Source: Mesorhizobium sangaii (GTDB taxonomy: Bacteria; Pseudomonadota; Alphaproteobacteria; Rhizobiales; Rhizobiaceae). Taken from it: a stretch of 64,000 nucleotides of DNA. Below the pieces are notes generated by a model, which was given only the letters and a program-made list of their open reading frames with translations, was not told the DNA's origin and searched no databases. Position numbers and translations under genes: made by a program. The DNA is taken from NCBI RefSeq assembly GCF_014207355.1, contig NZ_JACHEF010000001.1, forward strand, positions 1,681,812-1,745,811, in the 5' to 3' direction. Numbering within the stretch: the stretch's first letter is position 1; every line of letters begins with the position of its first letter. Positions 26,546-34,819 of this stretch are shown in pieces.

Positions 26546-27808
26546 TCATTCCTTGTTGCCAGCTCTAATCGGCTGCGCTTGCGGCGGCGGCTCCCATCCG
26601 AAAACACTGCGTCCGCCCAGCATGTGCGACTGGTCAAACTCGCCTGCCACGATTTCCTTCAGGCTGGGACCGGTGACATAGCGCTCGACCTGGCGTGACT
26701 GGTTGTCCAACCGTCTCAATGCATCGATTTCCTCGGTGCGGCCGAGCTTCGCCTTGTGAATGGCCGATTTCAGCACGCCGATCGTCTCGTCATAGACTTT
26801 CAGCGGCACGGGGAACGGGTGTCTGTCTTTGCCGCCATGCGCCAGCGAGAACCGGCCGGGGTCCGAGAACCGGCATGGCGCTCCATGAACGACCTCGGCC
26901 ACCATCGCCAATGCACGCACGGTGCGGGCACCGACGCCCGGCACCATGAGCAGCTCCGGAAAATCCGCAGGCCCGCGTTCGACGGCAGCGGCGATGTTGC
27001 CGTGCAGGCGGCGCATGACGACGTCGCTTTCGCGGACGTCATGATGCGCCGGCATGATCAAATGCGGCAGCAGGGGCTGCGCGGGCGCGGGCGGCGAGCC
27101 ATGCTCCAGCAAGGCGAACTCCTTGACGATGCGATCGGGTCCCAGATCCCGCAGCAGCTCCAGTTGGCCGTGACGCGAAGCATCGGCGCGCCGGTCGGTC
27201 AGATTGACGATCTCACCCTGATTGGCGCCTTCGATCGCGGCATGCGGCTGGTCGACAAAGCTCGTCAGCCCCTCGGACAGCCAGTGGTAGCGACGCGCCA
27301 CCTTGCTCTCTCCGTTCATGCCTTGTTGTACCACGACCCAGTCGCCATCATCGGTGACGATGAAGCCATGAAGATAGAGATCGAAGCCGTCCTGGACGGC
27401 GGCGCTATCGACCTTGGCGACCAGTCGACTGGCCTTGGCCAAGCCCGTTCCGTCGAAGCCGACGCGCTCGCCGATCAATGCCAGTTCGTGCGGGGTCTTG
27501 CGCGAATGCGTGCCACGCCCGCCGCAGACATGGATGCCGAGTTCGCCGGAGAGTGGAGACAGGCCACGTTTCAGGGCCCCGATAACGCTTGTCGTGATGC
27601 CGGAGGAATGCCAGTCCATCCCCATCACCGCGCCGAAAGACTGGAACCAGAACGGGTGTGCCAGGCGACGCAGCAATTCGTTGCGACCATAGTGATGGAC
27701 GATCGCCTCGCACATCACCGCGCCAAGGCGCGTCATGCGATCACCGAGCCATTTGGGCACGCGACCGCCGTGCAGTGGGAGATCAGCACTTCCCGATCGT
27801 TGCGCCAA
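26546..27808 (-). CDS. DUF763 family protein, next to ku
   Basis: The protein has 420 residues and matches the DUF763 family: RSGSADLPLHGGRVPKWL at the start, a FGAVMGMDWHSSGITTSV block near 55, ELGIHVCGGRG near 92 and a RRYHWLSEG stretch near 170. Near residue 295 is PELLMVPGVGARTVRAL, a helix-hairpin-helix type loop of DNA-binding proteins. The family has no proven function. It is divergent from the Ku gene with a shared 270-base promoter region, which suggests a DNA-repair role. No membrane segment or signal peptide. Confidence 0.85.
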   Translation of the reverse strand: MAQRSGSADLPLHGGRVPKWLGDRMTRLGAVMCEAIVHHYGRNELLRRLAHPFWFQSFGAVMGMDWHSSGITTSVIGALKRGLSPLSGELGIHVCGGRGTHSRKTPHELALIGERVGFDGTGLAKASRLVAKVDSAAVQDGFDLYLHGFIVTDDGDWVVVQQGMNGESKVARRYHWLSEGLTSFVDQPHAAIEGANQGEIVNLTDRRADASRHGQLELLRDLGPDRIVKEFALLEHGSPPAPAQPLLPHLIMPAHHDVRESDVVMRRLHGNIAAAVERGPADFPELLMVPGVGARTVRALAMVAEVVHGAPCRFSDPGRFSLAHGGKDRHPFPVPLKVYDETIGVLKSAIHKAKLGRTEEIDALRRLDNQSRQVERYVTGPSLKEIVAGEFDQSHMLGGRSVFGWEPPPQAQPIRAGNKE

Positions 27809-28078
27809 TTTGTGCCGCCCGCGTTGCTCGTTGCGTACAGATAGGTGCTGCGGACCTGCCAGGGAAGCCTGCCGTCGCCCTTGGCTTGGCCAACGTCAAG
27901 CAACGCCGCTAGACGTCTGGCCGCGGCACTTTCGATAGTGAGGCTGTCGCATCCACAAAGAGCTTGCCAACGGATCGCACCCCGCTGGCTCGTGCGGTTT
28001 GCCCATCCCGGCGTCCAAGCCGGAGGAACGATTTGCACGGAAACCCGTTTGCCCTGACTGGAAACAGGATGAGAAAAA
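27809..28078. other. Divergent DUF763/ku promoter region
   Basis: About 270 bases. The minus-strand open frame running through it (27733-28038) has no ribosome site or family feature and overlaps DUF763 in another frame. No LexA-type box (GTTC-N7-GTTC, the rhizobial form) was found by eye. Confidence 0.35.
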
Positions 28079-28906
28079 ATGGTCGCGCCGCGTGCTGCCT
28101 GGAAGGGTTTTTTGAAGGTTGGTTCGGTGTCCTGCGGCGTGAAGATCGTCGGCGCTACCAGCGAGGCGTCGAAGGTTCATTTCAGGATTTTGAATCGCAA
28201 GGACGGTCTTCCGGTCAAAAGCGTCTACGCCGACGAGGAGACTGGAAAGCCGGTCGACGCGGAAGACCAGGTGAAGGGTTTCGAGGTCGAAAAGGATGAG
28301 TTCCTCCAGATCGAGCCTGACGACATCAAGGCGCTGAAGCTGACATCGAAGCATACGCTTGAGGTCGGCGAGTTCGTGTCGATTGACGAGATCGATACGC
28401 GCTATCTTGAGAAACCCTACTATCTGATCCCGGCCGATGGAGCTGCACTGGAGGCCTACTGCGTGATCCGCGATGCCATGAGGAACAAGGGCGTCGCCGC
28501 GCGATCCTGCGTCGTGCTTTATCAGCGCGGCCGCGAGGTTCTGATCCAGCCCTATGGCAAGGGCATGGTGATGACCGAGTTGCGCAACCACAATGAAATG
28601 GTCTCGCAGGACAGCGTGTTCGATGGCTTGAAGACGCAGAAATATGATCCCGAGTTGCTCGAAATCGCCGGCATGCTCATCGACAAGAAGGTGACGACGT
28701 TCGATCCTTCGAAGTTCGAGGACACCTACGAAGATGCGCTGATTGCCATGATCGATGCCAAACGCAGGGGTAAGCAGCCACCGAAGCCGGCGCCGAAGCC
28801 GAGAGAGAACGTCATCAACCTGGCCGAGGTGCTGAAAAAGAGCCTCGAACAGGAAGGGTTGGGGACGCCTAAGAAGAGCGCCTCGCCCAAACGCAAGACC
28901 GCCTAG
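28079..28906 (+). CDS. ku: Ku protein, non-homologous end joining
   Basis: The protein has 275 residues. The bacterial Ku core is complete: WKGFLKVGSVSCGVKI at the N-terminus, HFRILNRKDGLPVKSVYADEE, KGFEVEKDEFLQIEPDDI near 80, FVSIDEIDTRYLEKPYYL near 110, and a Lys-rich C-terminal tail (KKSASPKRKTA). Ku homodimers thread onto broken DNA ends and recruit LigD. Rhizobia usually carry several ku copies. No ligD lies in this window. The start at 28079 gives the usual short N-terminus. Confidence 0.95.
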   Translation: MVAPRAAWKGFLKVGSVSCGVKIVGATSEASKVHFRILNRKDGLPVKSVYADEETGKPVDAEDQVKGFEVEKDEFLQIEPDDIKALKLTSKHTLEVGEFVSIDEIDTRYLEKPYYLIPADGAALEAYCVIRDAMRNKGVAARSCVVLYQRGREVLIQPYGKGMVMTELRNHNEMVSQDSVFDGLKTQKYDPELLEIAGMLIDKKVTTFDPSKFEDTYEDALIAMIDAKRRGKQPPKPAPKPRENVINLAEVLKKSLEQEGLGTPKKSASPKRKTA

Positions 28907-29302
28907 CACCTGTCGCACCTGGCGCGCCCCAACCACGCTAAATCCAATCGAAGTGGGGAACGGCAGCCACCTGGTTGGCCGGCACGGTAGCAACCTTCGG
29001 GGTGGCGCTGGGGCCGTGCCGGCCGGCTGGGGCTTCGAGGGACCAGCGACGATCAAGCTATAGGCATATTAGCAATCTCGCAATTAAGCCAAATGGCCTA
29101 TCCTTCGCGGATATGGCGAAGCTGCGCAGGCTGGCACCGCAAACGCTGCAAATTGTGGCGGCAATGGCTCGGCACCGACACGGGATTGGTCGCAGAATTC
29201 CACGAGGCGGCGCTGAGGCGGCAGGCGGACGCGCGACAATGCGCGGGTGGGGCAAAAGCTGGCGGTTGGCTCGTCTACCTGGAAACGAAAGGCAGTAGGA
29301 CG
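28907..29302. other. ku to hypothetical gene intergenic region
   Basis: About 395 bases. The first part holds a long inverted repeat (28977-29024). Frames that read through 29093-29300 into the next gene lack a ribosome site, and the better start is at 29303. Confidence 0.35.
28977..29024. repeat. Perfect 11-bp inverted repeat downstream of ku
   Basis: GGCCGGCACGG (28977-28987) and CCGTGCCGGCC (29014-29024) are separated by 26 bases. No T-run follows, so it is not a textbook terminator. It could be a transcript 3' structure or a decayed repeat. Confidence 0.4.
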
Positions 29303-29821
29303 ATGACGATCTCTCCGTTTCTCGCCGCTCTCGGATCCGAAGATCCCCCAGCCGACCGAGCGATAGACATGGACCTGTATGGATGGCTGATTGGAAGCTG
29401 GGAAATGGACACGGTCCACCACCTCGACGACGGCACAATCCAGAAGTGGAATGGAGAATGCCATTTTGGCTGGGTGCTCGGCGGCCGTGCGATCCAGGAC
29501 GTGCGGATCAGGCCCAAGCGGCCTGCGCCGTCGACGATGTATGGCACGACCTTGCGCATCTTCGATCCTGGGATCGATGGCTGGCACATCATATGGAACG
29601 ACCCGCTCAACCAGGATCACTCGCGCCAGATCGGGCGGGCCGAGGGCAAGGACATCGTCCAGCTCGGCAGTGACTCGCACGGTTTGAAAACCCGATGGCG
29701 CTTCACCGAGACCACTGCCGACAGCTTCCATTGGATCGGCGAGGAAAGATCTTCCGAGAGCGACCTCTGGCAAATCACGTATGAACATTTTGCCCGCCGA
29801 CAAAACCCTGAAGCCAGCTAG
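29303..29821 (+). CDS. Conserved hypothetical, small beta-barrel type (DUF1579/lipocalin-like pattern)
   Basis: The protein has 172 residues from ATG 29303. The sequence alternates short strands: DLYGWLIGSWEMDTVHH near residue 27, KWNGECHFGWVLGGRAIQDV near 50, TLRIFDPGIDGWHIIWNDP near 85, RWRFTETTADSFHW near 133. This WLIGSWEMD...GRAIQD layout resembles the small barrel proteins annotated as DUF1579 or THAP4/lipocalin-like. The assignment is by pattern only. No signal peptide. Ligand unknown. A long hairpin follows the stop. Confidence 0.7.
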   Translation: MTISPFLAALGSEDPPADRAIDMDLYGWLIGSWEMDTVHHLDDGTIQKWNGECHFGWVLGGRAIQDVRIRPKRPAPSTMYGTTLRIFDPGIDGWHIIWNDPLNQDHSRQIGRAEGKDIVQLGSDSHGLKTRWRFTETTADSFHWIGEERSSESDLWQITYEHFARRQNPEAS

Positions 29822-29835
29822 CCGTCGAAAGGAAA

Positions 29836-29862
29836 GGCCGTCGTTTCCTACAAACGACGGCC
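29836..29862 (+). terminator. Hairpin terminator
   Basis: GGCCGTCGTTT (29836-29846) and AAACGACGGCC (29852-29862) form a perfect 11-bp stem with a 5-nt loop 15 bases after the stop codon. The following T-run is absent, so this may be a transcript-stabilising hairpin. Confidence 0.6.
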
Positions 29863-29906
29863 CCATGCTTGCCTGCCCACCACCCCCAGGACAGCACTCA
29901 CCTACT

Positions 29907-29921
29907 TTAGAACAAGCTAAT
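29907..29921. repeat. TTAG-type motif, copy 1
   Basis: TTAGAACAAGCTAAT is 14 of 15 identical to the sequence at 30719-30733. The pair flanks the ExoX-like gene, 812 bases apart, in direct orientation. Each is itself a near-palindrome (TTAG...CTAA). Confidence 0.45.
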
Positions 29922-30132
29922 GTCTTCGTCTATTAACTTTGACATACAGGCAGCAGGTCTCGCGCAGTCGCTGGCATCACCATGTCGCTCGGCTGCGCGC
30001 GATGAAAGACAGCTTCGGTGAAGACATCGCGAAGTAGTCCGCGATTGTGCCGCCCGGCTTTGCCACGACAGACCATGACTGAGTTGGAGCTATTCCAGGA
30101 AGGTGTGAAACGGTTTTCCGTCCGGGATTGCC

Positions 30133-30390
30133 TTAGAAGGAGATACCGTCGTGTTTGGCGGGAGACGCTCCGTCGGGCTTCTTCTGAACCGCTCGATCGG
30201 CATCGGTCGCTTCATCGACGCGGCGGAAAATCATGACGAGCAGGCAGGCGAAATACCCCACCTGCAGCACGACGGCGCTGATGACTGTCCACGCGAACGA
30301 GACCCAAAACGAGCCCGTGACGCTGTAGATCCAGCCAAAGATGACGGCCAACGCCGCCGTTGCTCCCACCAGAAACTGTGGAAAATACAT
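30133..30390 (-). CDS. exoX: ExoX-like exopolysaccharide production repressor
   Basis: The protein has 85 residues from ATG 30390, which has GAGGG close upstream; a longer start at 30441 is possible. MYFPQFLVGATAALAVIFGWIY, then TGSFWVSFAWTVISAVVLQVGYF, gives two membrane helices in the arrangement typical of ExoX/Psi-type repressors. The hydrophilic C-terminal 30 residues are variable in the family. ExoX lowers succinoglycan-type exopolysaccharide synthesis after transcription by interacting with ExoY. No exo gene is near. Homology is by pattern, so paralogues with other roles are possible. Confidence 0.72.
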   Translation of the reverse strand: MYFPQFLVGATAALAVIFGWIYSVTGSFWVSFAWTVISAVVLQVGYFACLLVMIFRRVDEATDADRAVQKKPDGASPAKHDGISF

Positions 30391-30574
30391 TCGCCCTCGA
30401 AAGATTCCGGGAAGCATCGACCCGGTTGTCTTTCGCCCCATTGCATGATTTCTACCCCGAACGAACAGTTTCAGTTTTTGCATATCAATGCAAGCCTGAA
30501 CTAATATGCCTCGGCGGCACGCTATGACGGATCTTTGTCTGTCACAATTGCAAACAAAACCAACCCGGCGCAAA

Positions 30575-30740
30575 GCGTTGCTGCAACGCCCACGTTATCA
30601 CCCCGAGGGGACCGAGCGCCGGCAAACTGGAGAGTCTCGTGAGCGCATGTTTGCCGGCGCTCGGTAATCGCAGCACCGGGGGGTCGTTTGGGGTGTTTTG
30701 GGCTGCGACCTCTATACGTTAGCACAAGCTAATATAGAGG
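30575..30740. repeat. Cluster of four inverted repeats
   Basis: Left to right: (1) GCGTTGC-T-GCAACGC at 30575-30589. (2) CCCCGAGGGG at 30601-30610. (3) A perfect 17-bp inverted repeat, arms 30611-30627 (ACCGAGCGCCGGCAAAC) and 30649-30665, with a 21-nt centre. (4) CCTCTATA at 30709-30716 pairing with TATAGAGG at 30733-30740, enclosing TTAGC-ACAA-GCTAA at 30719-30732. The density suggests a structured RNA, a protein-binding array or a small non-autonomous mobile element. No transposase gene is near. Confidence 0.55.
30719..30733. repeat. TTAG-type motif, copy 2
   Basis: TTAGCACAAGCTAAT. It is the second copy of the motif at 29907-29921 and forms the inner palindrome of the fourth hairpin in the cluster. 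Confidence 0.45.
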
Positions 30741-30851
30741 TATACGGCCATTTTGCTGGCTATCCCCGGCATAGCGCAATTGATGAAGGCGCGTTTTGCT
30801 GCGCCTCAGATCGTCGGGCCAGGGTATGCGCATTGGCGCGCTTGCATTCGC

Positions 30852-31613
30852 TCACCAAAATGAAGAAAAGGAAGGAAATAGCATCGGCGTCTTGCGCTTG
30901 TAGGCCTCGTATTCGGGGAAGGCCGATTGCAAGACCTTTTCCTCATTGACCAGCCGCCGATATTGGAAGGTGAGAGCAATCGCGCAAATTGCGACTGTCT
31001 GCCACGTCGGATTGCGCAAGACTATGCCGACCAGGACGATCGCTTCGCAGGCATAGAGGGGGTGCCGTACAATCCGATATGGCCCTGCTGTGACAAGCCG
31101 CCTAGCCTGGGCGGTGATGCTGAACGATCTGCCGAGCCACCACAGGCACCAAATGCAAAGCGTGAAACCGCCGAGGATGATGAGGTCCGCAAAAAGTTCA
31201 AGTTGCGGAAGTATCTGAACACGAGGCACAACCACCAAAGTCACCGTGGCAAAGCAGCCGATCAGCGCCGCGATTCGGGGTTCAATTCCCTGCGCTGTCT
31301 TCACCGGTGGAAGACGCGTCACGGTTGAAAAACCCATGAGCGCCAGGAAGCCGAGAGAGGCAACGTCCGCCGCAAAGTCGACGCTGGATGCTGTCGTCCA
31401 CACAGTATCGCGCAGAGCCAATATCAAAGCTGCCACCTTGATGACCGCGCCGAACGCGAAGTAAAATGTCAGCGTTGCACGACCGATAAAGTCACGCGTC
31501 GCTGGTGACGGGAGCAAGCGCATGGATCGTTGAAGAATGCCTTCTTGAACACCTTCCGTCGGCGCCTCAGAGCAAACGGATATGCGATCCCTTTCAGAAT
31601 TGGAAATGTTCAT
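30852..31613 (-). CDS. Isoprenylcysteine carboxyl methyltransferase family membrane protein
   Basis: The protein has 253 residues from ATG 31613. About five membrane helices lead to the SAM-binding ICMT/PEMT tail: SITAQARRLVTAGPYRIVRHPLY near 175, NPTWQTVAI, and FQYRRLVNEEKVL near 225, with the buried Glu-Glu of the family. Bacterial members methylate unknown small molecules or lipids, since prenylated proteins are absent. Single gene upstream of a palindrome-rich region. A longer in-frame start at 31661 has no clear ribosome site. Confidence 0.85.
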   Translation of the reverse strand: MNISNSERDRISVCSEAPTEGVQEGILQRSMRLLPSPATRDFIGRATLTFYFAFGAVIKVAALILALRDTVWTTASSVDFAADVASLGFLALMGFSTVTRLPPVKTAQGIEPRIAALIGCFATVTLVVVPRVQILPQLELFADLIILGGFTLCIWCLWWLGRSFSITAQARRLVTAGPYRIVRHPLYACEAIVLVGIVLRNPTWQTVAICAIALTFQYRRLVNEEKVLQSAFPEYEAYKRKTPMLFPSFSSFW

Positions 31614-31744
31614 TTGGAGCCCCACCGACAAGATGCAATCCAAGCATTTTGCCGGCTCCACGGCAAGTTAATGGTTCCCAAAAGGTTAATCTGGTTATCA
31701 AAGCTTCGGCGAAATCCACCGAGTGATTTTGTGAATCACACCCG

Positions 31745-32269
31745 TTAGGCAAATAGACTTCCGGGGGCGACAAAGCTGCTTACGATCTGGAATGCGATCG
31801 TACATATCGACGCCAAGGAAATCGGCACTCCAAACGGCACAACACCTTTGCGATCCAAATGCTGAATGTACCCGCGGAAGGCGCCTTCCGGCAGCAGCGT
31901 CGGGTTTTTCACGACCAGCGCCGTGACGAGAGCAAAAAGCAGCATCAGAAAGGAAAAAACGACGAGCGCGCTGCCACCGACCAGAAAAGGCACGGTCGCC
32001 ATCAGCTTGATATCGCCGGCGCCAACCTTGCGCAGCGCCCAGAAAGGGAAGAGTGCGACAAACAACAGAAGCCCGGCAGCGACACTCAACCCCATGTCCC
32101 ACCAAGATCCGGACTGCAGCGACAGCAGCAACTGCGACCCCGCCCCCAGACAGAGCAGCAGCAGCACGTCGCGATTGGCTATCTGCTGGGTGGTGAAGTC
32201 GAGCCAAGCAATCCTTGCCAGCAGGGGGATGGCGAGCGCCATTAGCAGCAGCGATTCGACAAGCAGCAT
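31745..32269 (-). CDS. cpaA: Prepilin peptidase CpaA/TadV (A24 family)
   Basis: The protein has 174 residues with about five membrane helices. The two catalytic Asp of GxGD proteases are seen in IAWLDFTTQQIANRD near residue 23 and KVGAGDIKLMATVPF near 84. CpaA cleaves the Flp prepilin and TadE/F pseudopilins at the inner membrane face. It is the last gene of the leftward arm and starts one base after tadD. Confidence 0.9.
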   Translation of the reverse strand: MLLVESLLLMALAIPLLARIAWLDFTTQQIANRDVLLLLCLGAGSQLLLSLQSGSWWDMGLSVAAGLLLFVALFPFWALRKVGAGDIKLMATVPFLVGGSALVVFSFLMLLFALVTALVVKNPTLLPEGAFRGYIQHLDRKGVVPFGVPISLASICTIAFQIVSSFVAPGSLFA

Positions 32270-32270
32270 G

Positions 32271-32822
32271 CTAGCGCTCGATGTTTTGCACGCTCGACGA
32301 CAGCAGCTTCAGATTGTTGGCGACGGTCGGATCTTTTGGCGCCAGTTCATAGGCCTTGAGGAAATTGCTGCGTGCACCCTGCAGCTTGCCGCGCAGCAGG
32401 TAGGAATAGCCGACATTGTTGTAATATTCTGCCGTCGGGCCAACCAGCTTGAAGGCTCGGGCATAGGCCCGGTCGGCGAGATCGAAGCGGTGGATCCGGT
32501 CGCTGCATGCGGCCAACCCCATCCACGCGTTGCCGTCATTGGGGGACAGTTGCGTCGCCTTGAAGAACAAGGCGCCGGCATTGCCGTAGTTTTCCGCGCG
32601 GAACTGGTTCTTGGCTTCGGCCACGGCCTGGTCCGAGGCATGATATTCGACATCGGCGACCGTCTTTAGTCCGTCGAAAGCATCGCCAAAGGACGTTAAG
32701 TCGCCTTTCGACGGCTCGTTGGTGCGAACGACACCGTCGAGGGAGTCGTTCGTTTGACAGCCGGCAAGCGCCATCATCAACAGACTGGCTGCTACGGCTG
32801 CGAAACGCATTGGTCCTGTCAT
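32271..32822 (-). CDS. tadD: TadD-like TPR lipoprotein of the Flp pilus system
   Basis: The protein has 183 residues. A lipoprotein signal ends in MMALAGCQTNDS (Cys near residue 22). Three TPR-type repeats follow: AEAKNQFRAENYGNAGALFFKA, NDGNAWMGLAACSDRIHRFDLA and AEYYNNVGYSYLLRGKLQGA. TadD acts as pilotin/assembly factor for the secretin. It lies in the leftward tad operon between tadC and cpaA. An alternative ATG four codons later (32810) is possible. Confidence 0.85.
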   Translation of the reverse strand: MTGPMRFAAVAASLLMMALAGCQTNDSLDGVVRTNEPSKGDLTSFGDAFDGLKTVADVEYHASDQAVAEAKNQFRAENYGNAGALFFKATQLSPNDGNAWMGLAACSDRIHRFDLADRAYARAFKLVGPTAEYYNNVGYSYLLRGKLQGARSNFLKAYELAPKDPTVANNLKLLSSSVQNIER

Positions 32823-32878
32823 TCTTTGTCCCCCAAGAGCCCTCCGACTCTAGTTTTAGAACCAAAGCATATATGGAA

Positions 32879-33835
32879 CTAGAAGAAAACGCCTTTCATT
32901 CGGATGACAACCGGCAGCATGACAATCATCATCACGACAGGAAAGATGCAAAGACCCAATGGAATCATCATCTTGACCGGAAGAGCGTTGGCGATCTCCT
33001 CCGCACGCAGGATTCTCTGACTGCGCATTTCGTCGCTGTAGACCCGCAAAGCGTCCGTCAGGCTGGTGCCGAGTTCTTCCGATTGCCGGAAAAGCACCGC
33101 CAGGGATCTCGCCTCTTCGAGGCCGATTCGGTCGGCGAGCTCGCGCAGTGCTTCCCGCAACGGCTTGCCGGCGCGCAACTGCAGGTTCATGATTGACAGC
33201 TGAATACCGAGCCATTTGTGGGTGGCTGCAAGTTCTGTCCCGACGCGCTCGACCGCCGCCTCGAGGCTCATGCCGGCATCGGCGCAGGTGATCATCATAT
33301 CCATGAAATCGGGAAAGCCACGGCGATAGACCTGCTTTTGTGCACTCTCGAACCGATCGAGAGCGATGCTCGGGATGACTATGCAGGCCAGCCCGAACAC
33401 GGCGGCGATGGCAAAGATTATGACTCCTGGCACCCGAGACGGCAGTATATGCGAGAGGATCGCGAACGTCACCGCGAAGCCTATCAAGACTGCAGCCAGG
33501 CGCGACAAGGTATAAATCGCGGGCGCGCTTGATTGATAGAAGCCGGCGCGGAAAAGCTTCGCGTCCAGGGCGCTCGGTTCGTCCCGTTCCTTTTCTATCG
33601 ACCGAAAATACGCTTCGACTGGACGCTGCGCCGAAATCTTGGCCAGGTGGTCCTGGCCCATCAGCGAGCGACGGCTGGTAATTCCCTCGGCCAACAGGCT
33701 TTGCGCAACCAGCTTCCGTGTCTGCATAGCCGGAAAGATGATAAATGCGCCGCACAGGAAAAGCGCCATCGCCGCCATGAAAACGGCGAGCGAGATGAGC
33801 AATCCCGAATTCTGAAGGCTTGCAAAAACGGTCAT
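32879..33835 (-). CDS. tadC: Flp pilus inner-membrane platform protein TadC
   Basis: The protein has 318 residues with an N-terminal membrane helix, a middle pair (about 105-150) and a C-terminal helix (about 295-315). The T2SS-F domain lies between them, with RRGFPDFMDMMITCADAGMSLE near 170 and QSEELGTSLTDALRVYSDEMR near 247, as in GspF/TadC. It pairs with TadB to form the platform turned by CpaF. It starts 12 bases after tadB ends. Confidence 0.92.
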   Translation of the reverse strand: MTVFASLQNSGLLISLAVFMAAMALFLCGAFIIFPAMQTRKLVAQSLLAEGITSRRSLMGQDHLAKISAQRPVEAYFRSIEKERDEPSALDAKLFRAGFYQSSAPAIYTLSRLAAVLIGFAVTFAILSHILPSRVPGVIIFAIAAVFGLACIVIPSIALDRFESAQKQVYRRGFPDFMDMMITCADAGMSLEAAVERVGTELAATHKWLGIQLSIMNLQLRAGKPLREALRELADRIGLEEARSLAVLFRQSEELGTSLTDALRVYSDEMRSQRILRAEEIANALPVKMMIPLGLCIFPVVMMIVMLPVVIRMKGVFF

Positions 33836-33847
33836 GGCGCGCCCTCC

Positions 33848-34819
33848 TCAGAAATCGAAATTGACCATTCGAAACATGATGAAATCGCCAAAAAGCGCCA
33901 ATATTCCAAATATCAGGAATACCGGCGTGATCAGTGGGCTACCCCAAACATCTCCATAGTAGCTAGGGGCAACTATAAATAGTATTCCAAACATGACCAG
34001 GGGAAATAGAGAAATTATCCACGCCGATGCTCGACCCTCGGCGGATAGCGCCTTGATCTTCAGCCTCAATTTCTGCCGCTCGCGGAGCGAAGATGAAAGG
34101 TTCGATAACATCTCGGTCAGGTTGCCGCCTGTCTTGGCCTGAATGGAGAGTGATATGGTGAGGAGATGGAGACCTTCGAAGCCGACGCGTTGGGAGAGTT
34201 TGCGCACGGCCTGTTCAAGGCTGAGGCCAAAGGTGATTTCGTCGGAGACGATGCCGAATTCTGTGCCGAGCGGGTCGGGCATCTCACGTGCCACAAGCCC
34301 AATCGCCACTGATGTCGGATGACCAGCACGCAACGAACGCACGATCATGTCGAGTGCGTTGGGAAGTTGGGCAGCAAATTTCTGGATTCGCTTGTTCCGT
34401 GCACGGCGCAAGACGAGAAGCGGCAAGGCAAAGCCGACAAGCAAAAAGGCAATAATCGCAACCGTGACCGAATAACCCAGAAGCAATGGCAGCATCAGCG
34501 CCACCACCAGACCGGCCAACAGGAACACCACGGCAAATGCCAAAGGATTGCCGGTTATGCCGGATTGCGTGTAAAGCCGGTTGAGCGCGACGGCGCCGAA
34601 GATGAAGTCGCCACTCGCCGTCAGGCCACGTTCCTGCAACAGCCCCTGCAACGTCTGTTCGGCGGGGGCGTCCTCTCTCAACCGCTTGATACGCCGGTTG
34701 ACGGTGGTGATGCGCGCGCGCCGCCCTGAAAATGACACGTAGAGCGATTCCGCGGCGAGAATGACCGAGGCTGCTGCCAGCACATAGATGAAGTAGAGTA
34801 AGGTCTGTCCGGTCGGCAT
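33848..34819 (-). CDS. tadB: Flp pilus inner-membrane platform protein TadB
   Basis: The protein has 323 residues. The T2SS-F domain has AAQLPNALDMIVRSLRAGHP near residue 145 and the TKTGG-like QAKTGGNLTEMLSNLSSSLRER near 230. Membrane helices are at about 8-28, 92-125, 272-292 and 300-318. The ATG overlaps the cpaF stop by one base (TGATG), indicating translational coupling. Confidence 0.92.
   Translation of the reverse strand: MPTGQTLLYFIYVLAAASVILAAESLYVSFSGRRARITTVNRRIKRLREDAPAEQTLQGLLQERGLTASGDFIFGAVALNRLYTQSGITGNPLAFAVVFLLAGLVVALMLPLLLGYSVTVAIIAFLLVGFALPLLVLRRARNKRIQKFAAQLPNALDMIVRSLRAGHPTSVAIGLVAREMPDPLGTEFGIVSDEITFGLSLEQAVRKLSQRVGFEGLHLLTISLSIQAKTGGNLTEMLSNLSSSLRERQKLRLKIKALSAEGRASAWIISLFPLVMFGILFIVAPSYYGDVWGSPLITPVFLIFGILALFGDFIMFRMVNFDF

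Larger units (their letters stand above)
29822..30132. other. Region between the beta-barrel gene and the ExoX-like gene
   Basis: About 310 bases. It contains a terminator hairpin (29836-29862) and one copy of the TTAG motif (29907-29921). No gene seen; a plus-strand frame at 30018-30236 overlaps the ExoX-like gene and has no support. Confidence 0.4.
30391..30851. other. Highly palindromic intergenic stretch
   Basis: About 460 bases between two leftward genes. 30391-30570 likely holds the ExoX-like promoter. 30575-30740 contains four palindromes in a row (next entry). Nothing coding was recognised. Confidence 0.45.

Noticed and set aside
27733..28038. 101-codon minus-strand frame at the DUF763/ku junction
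   Set aside because: There is no ribosome site and no domain, and it overlaps the start of DUF763 in another frame.
31262..31290. tRNA T-arm-like sequence (cggggttcaattccctg)
   Set aside because: It lies inside the ICMT-like coding region on the other strand, and no acceptor, D or anticodon arm surrounds it.
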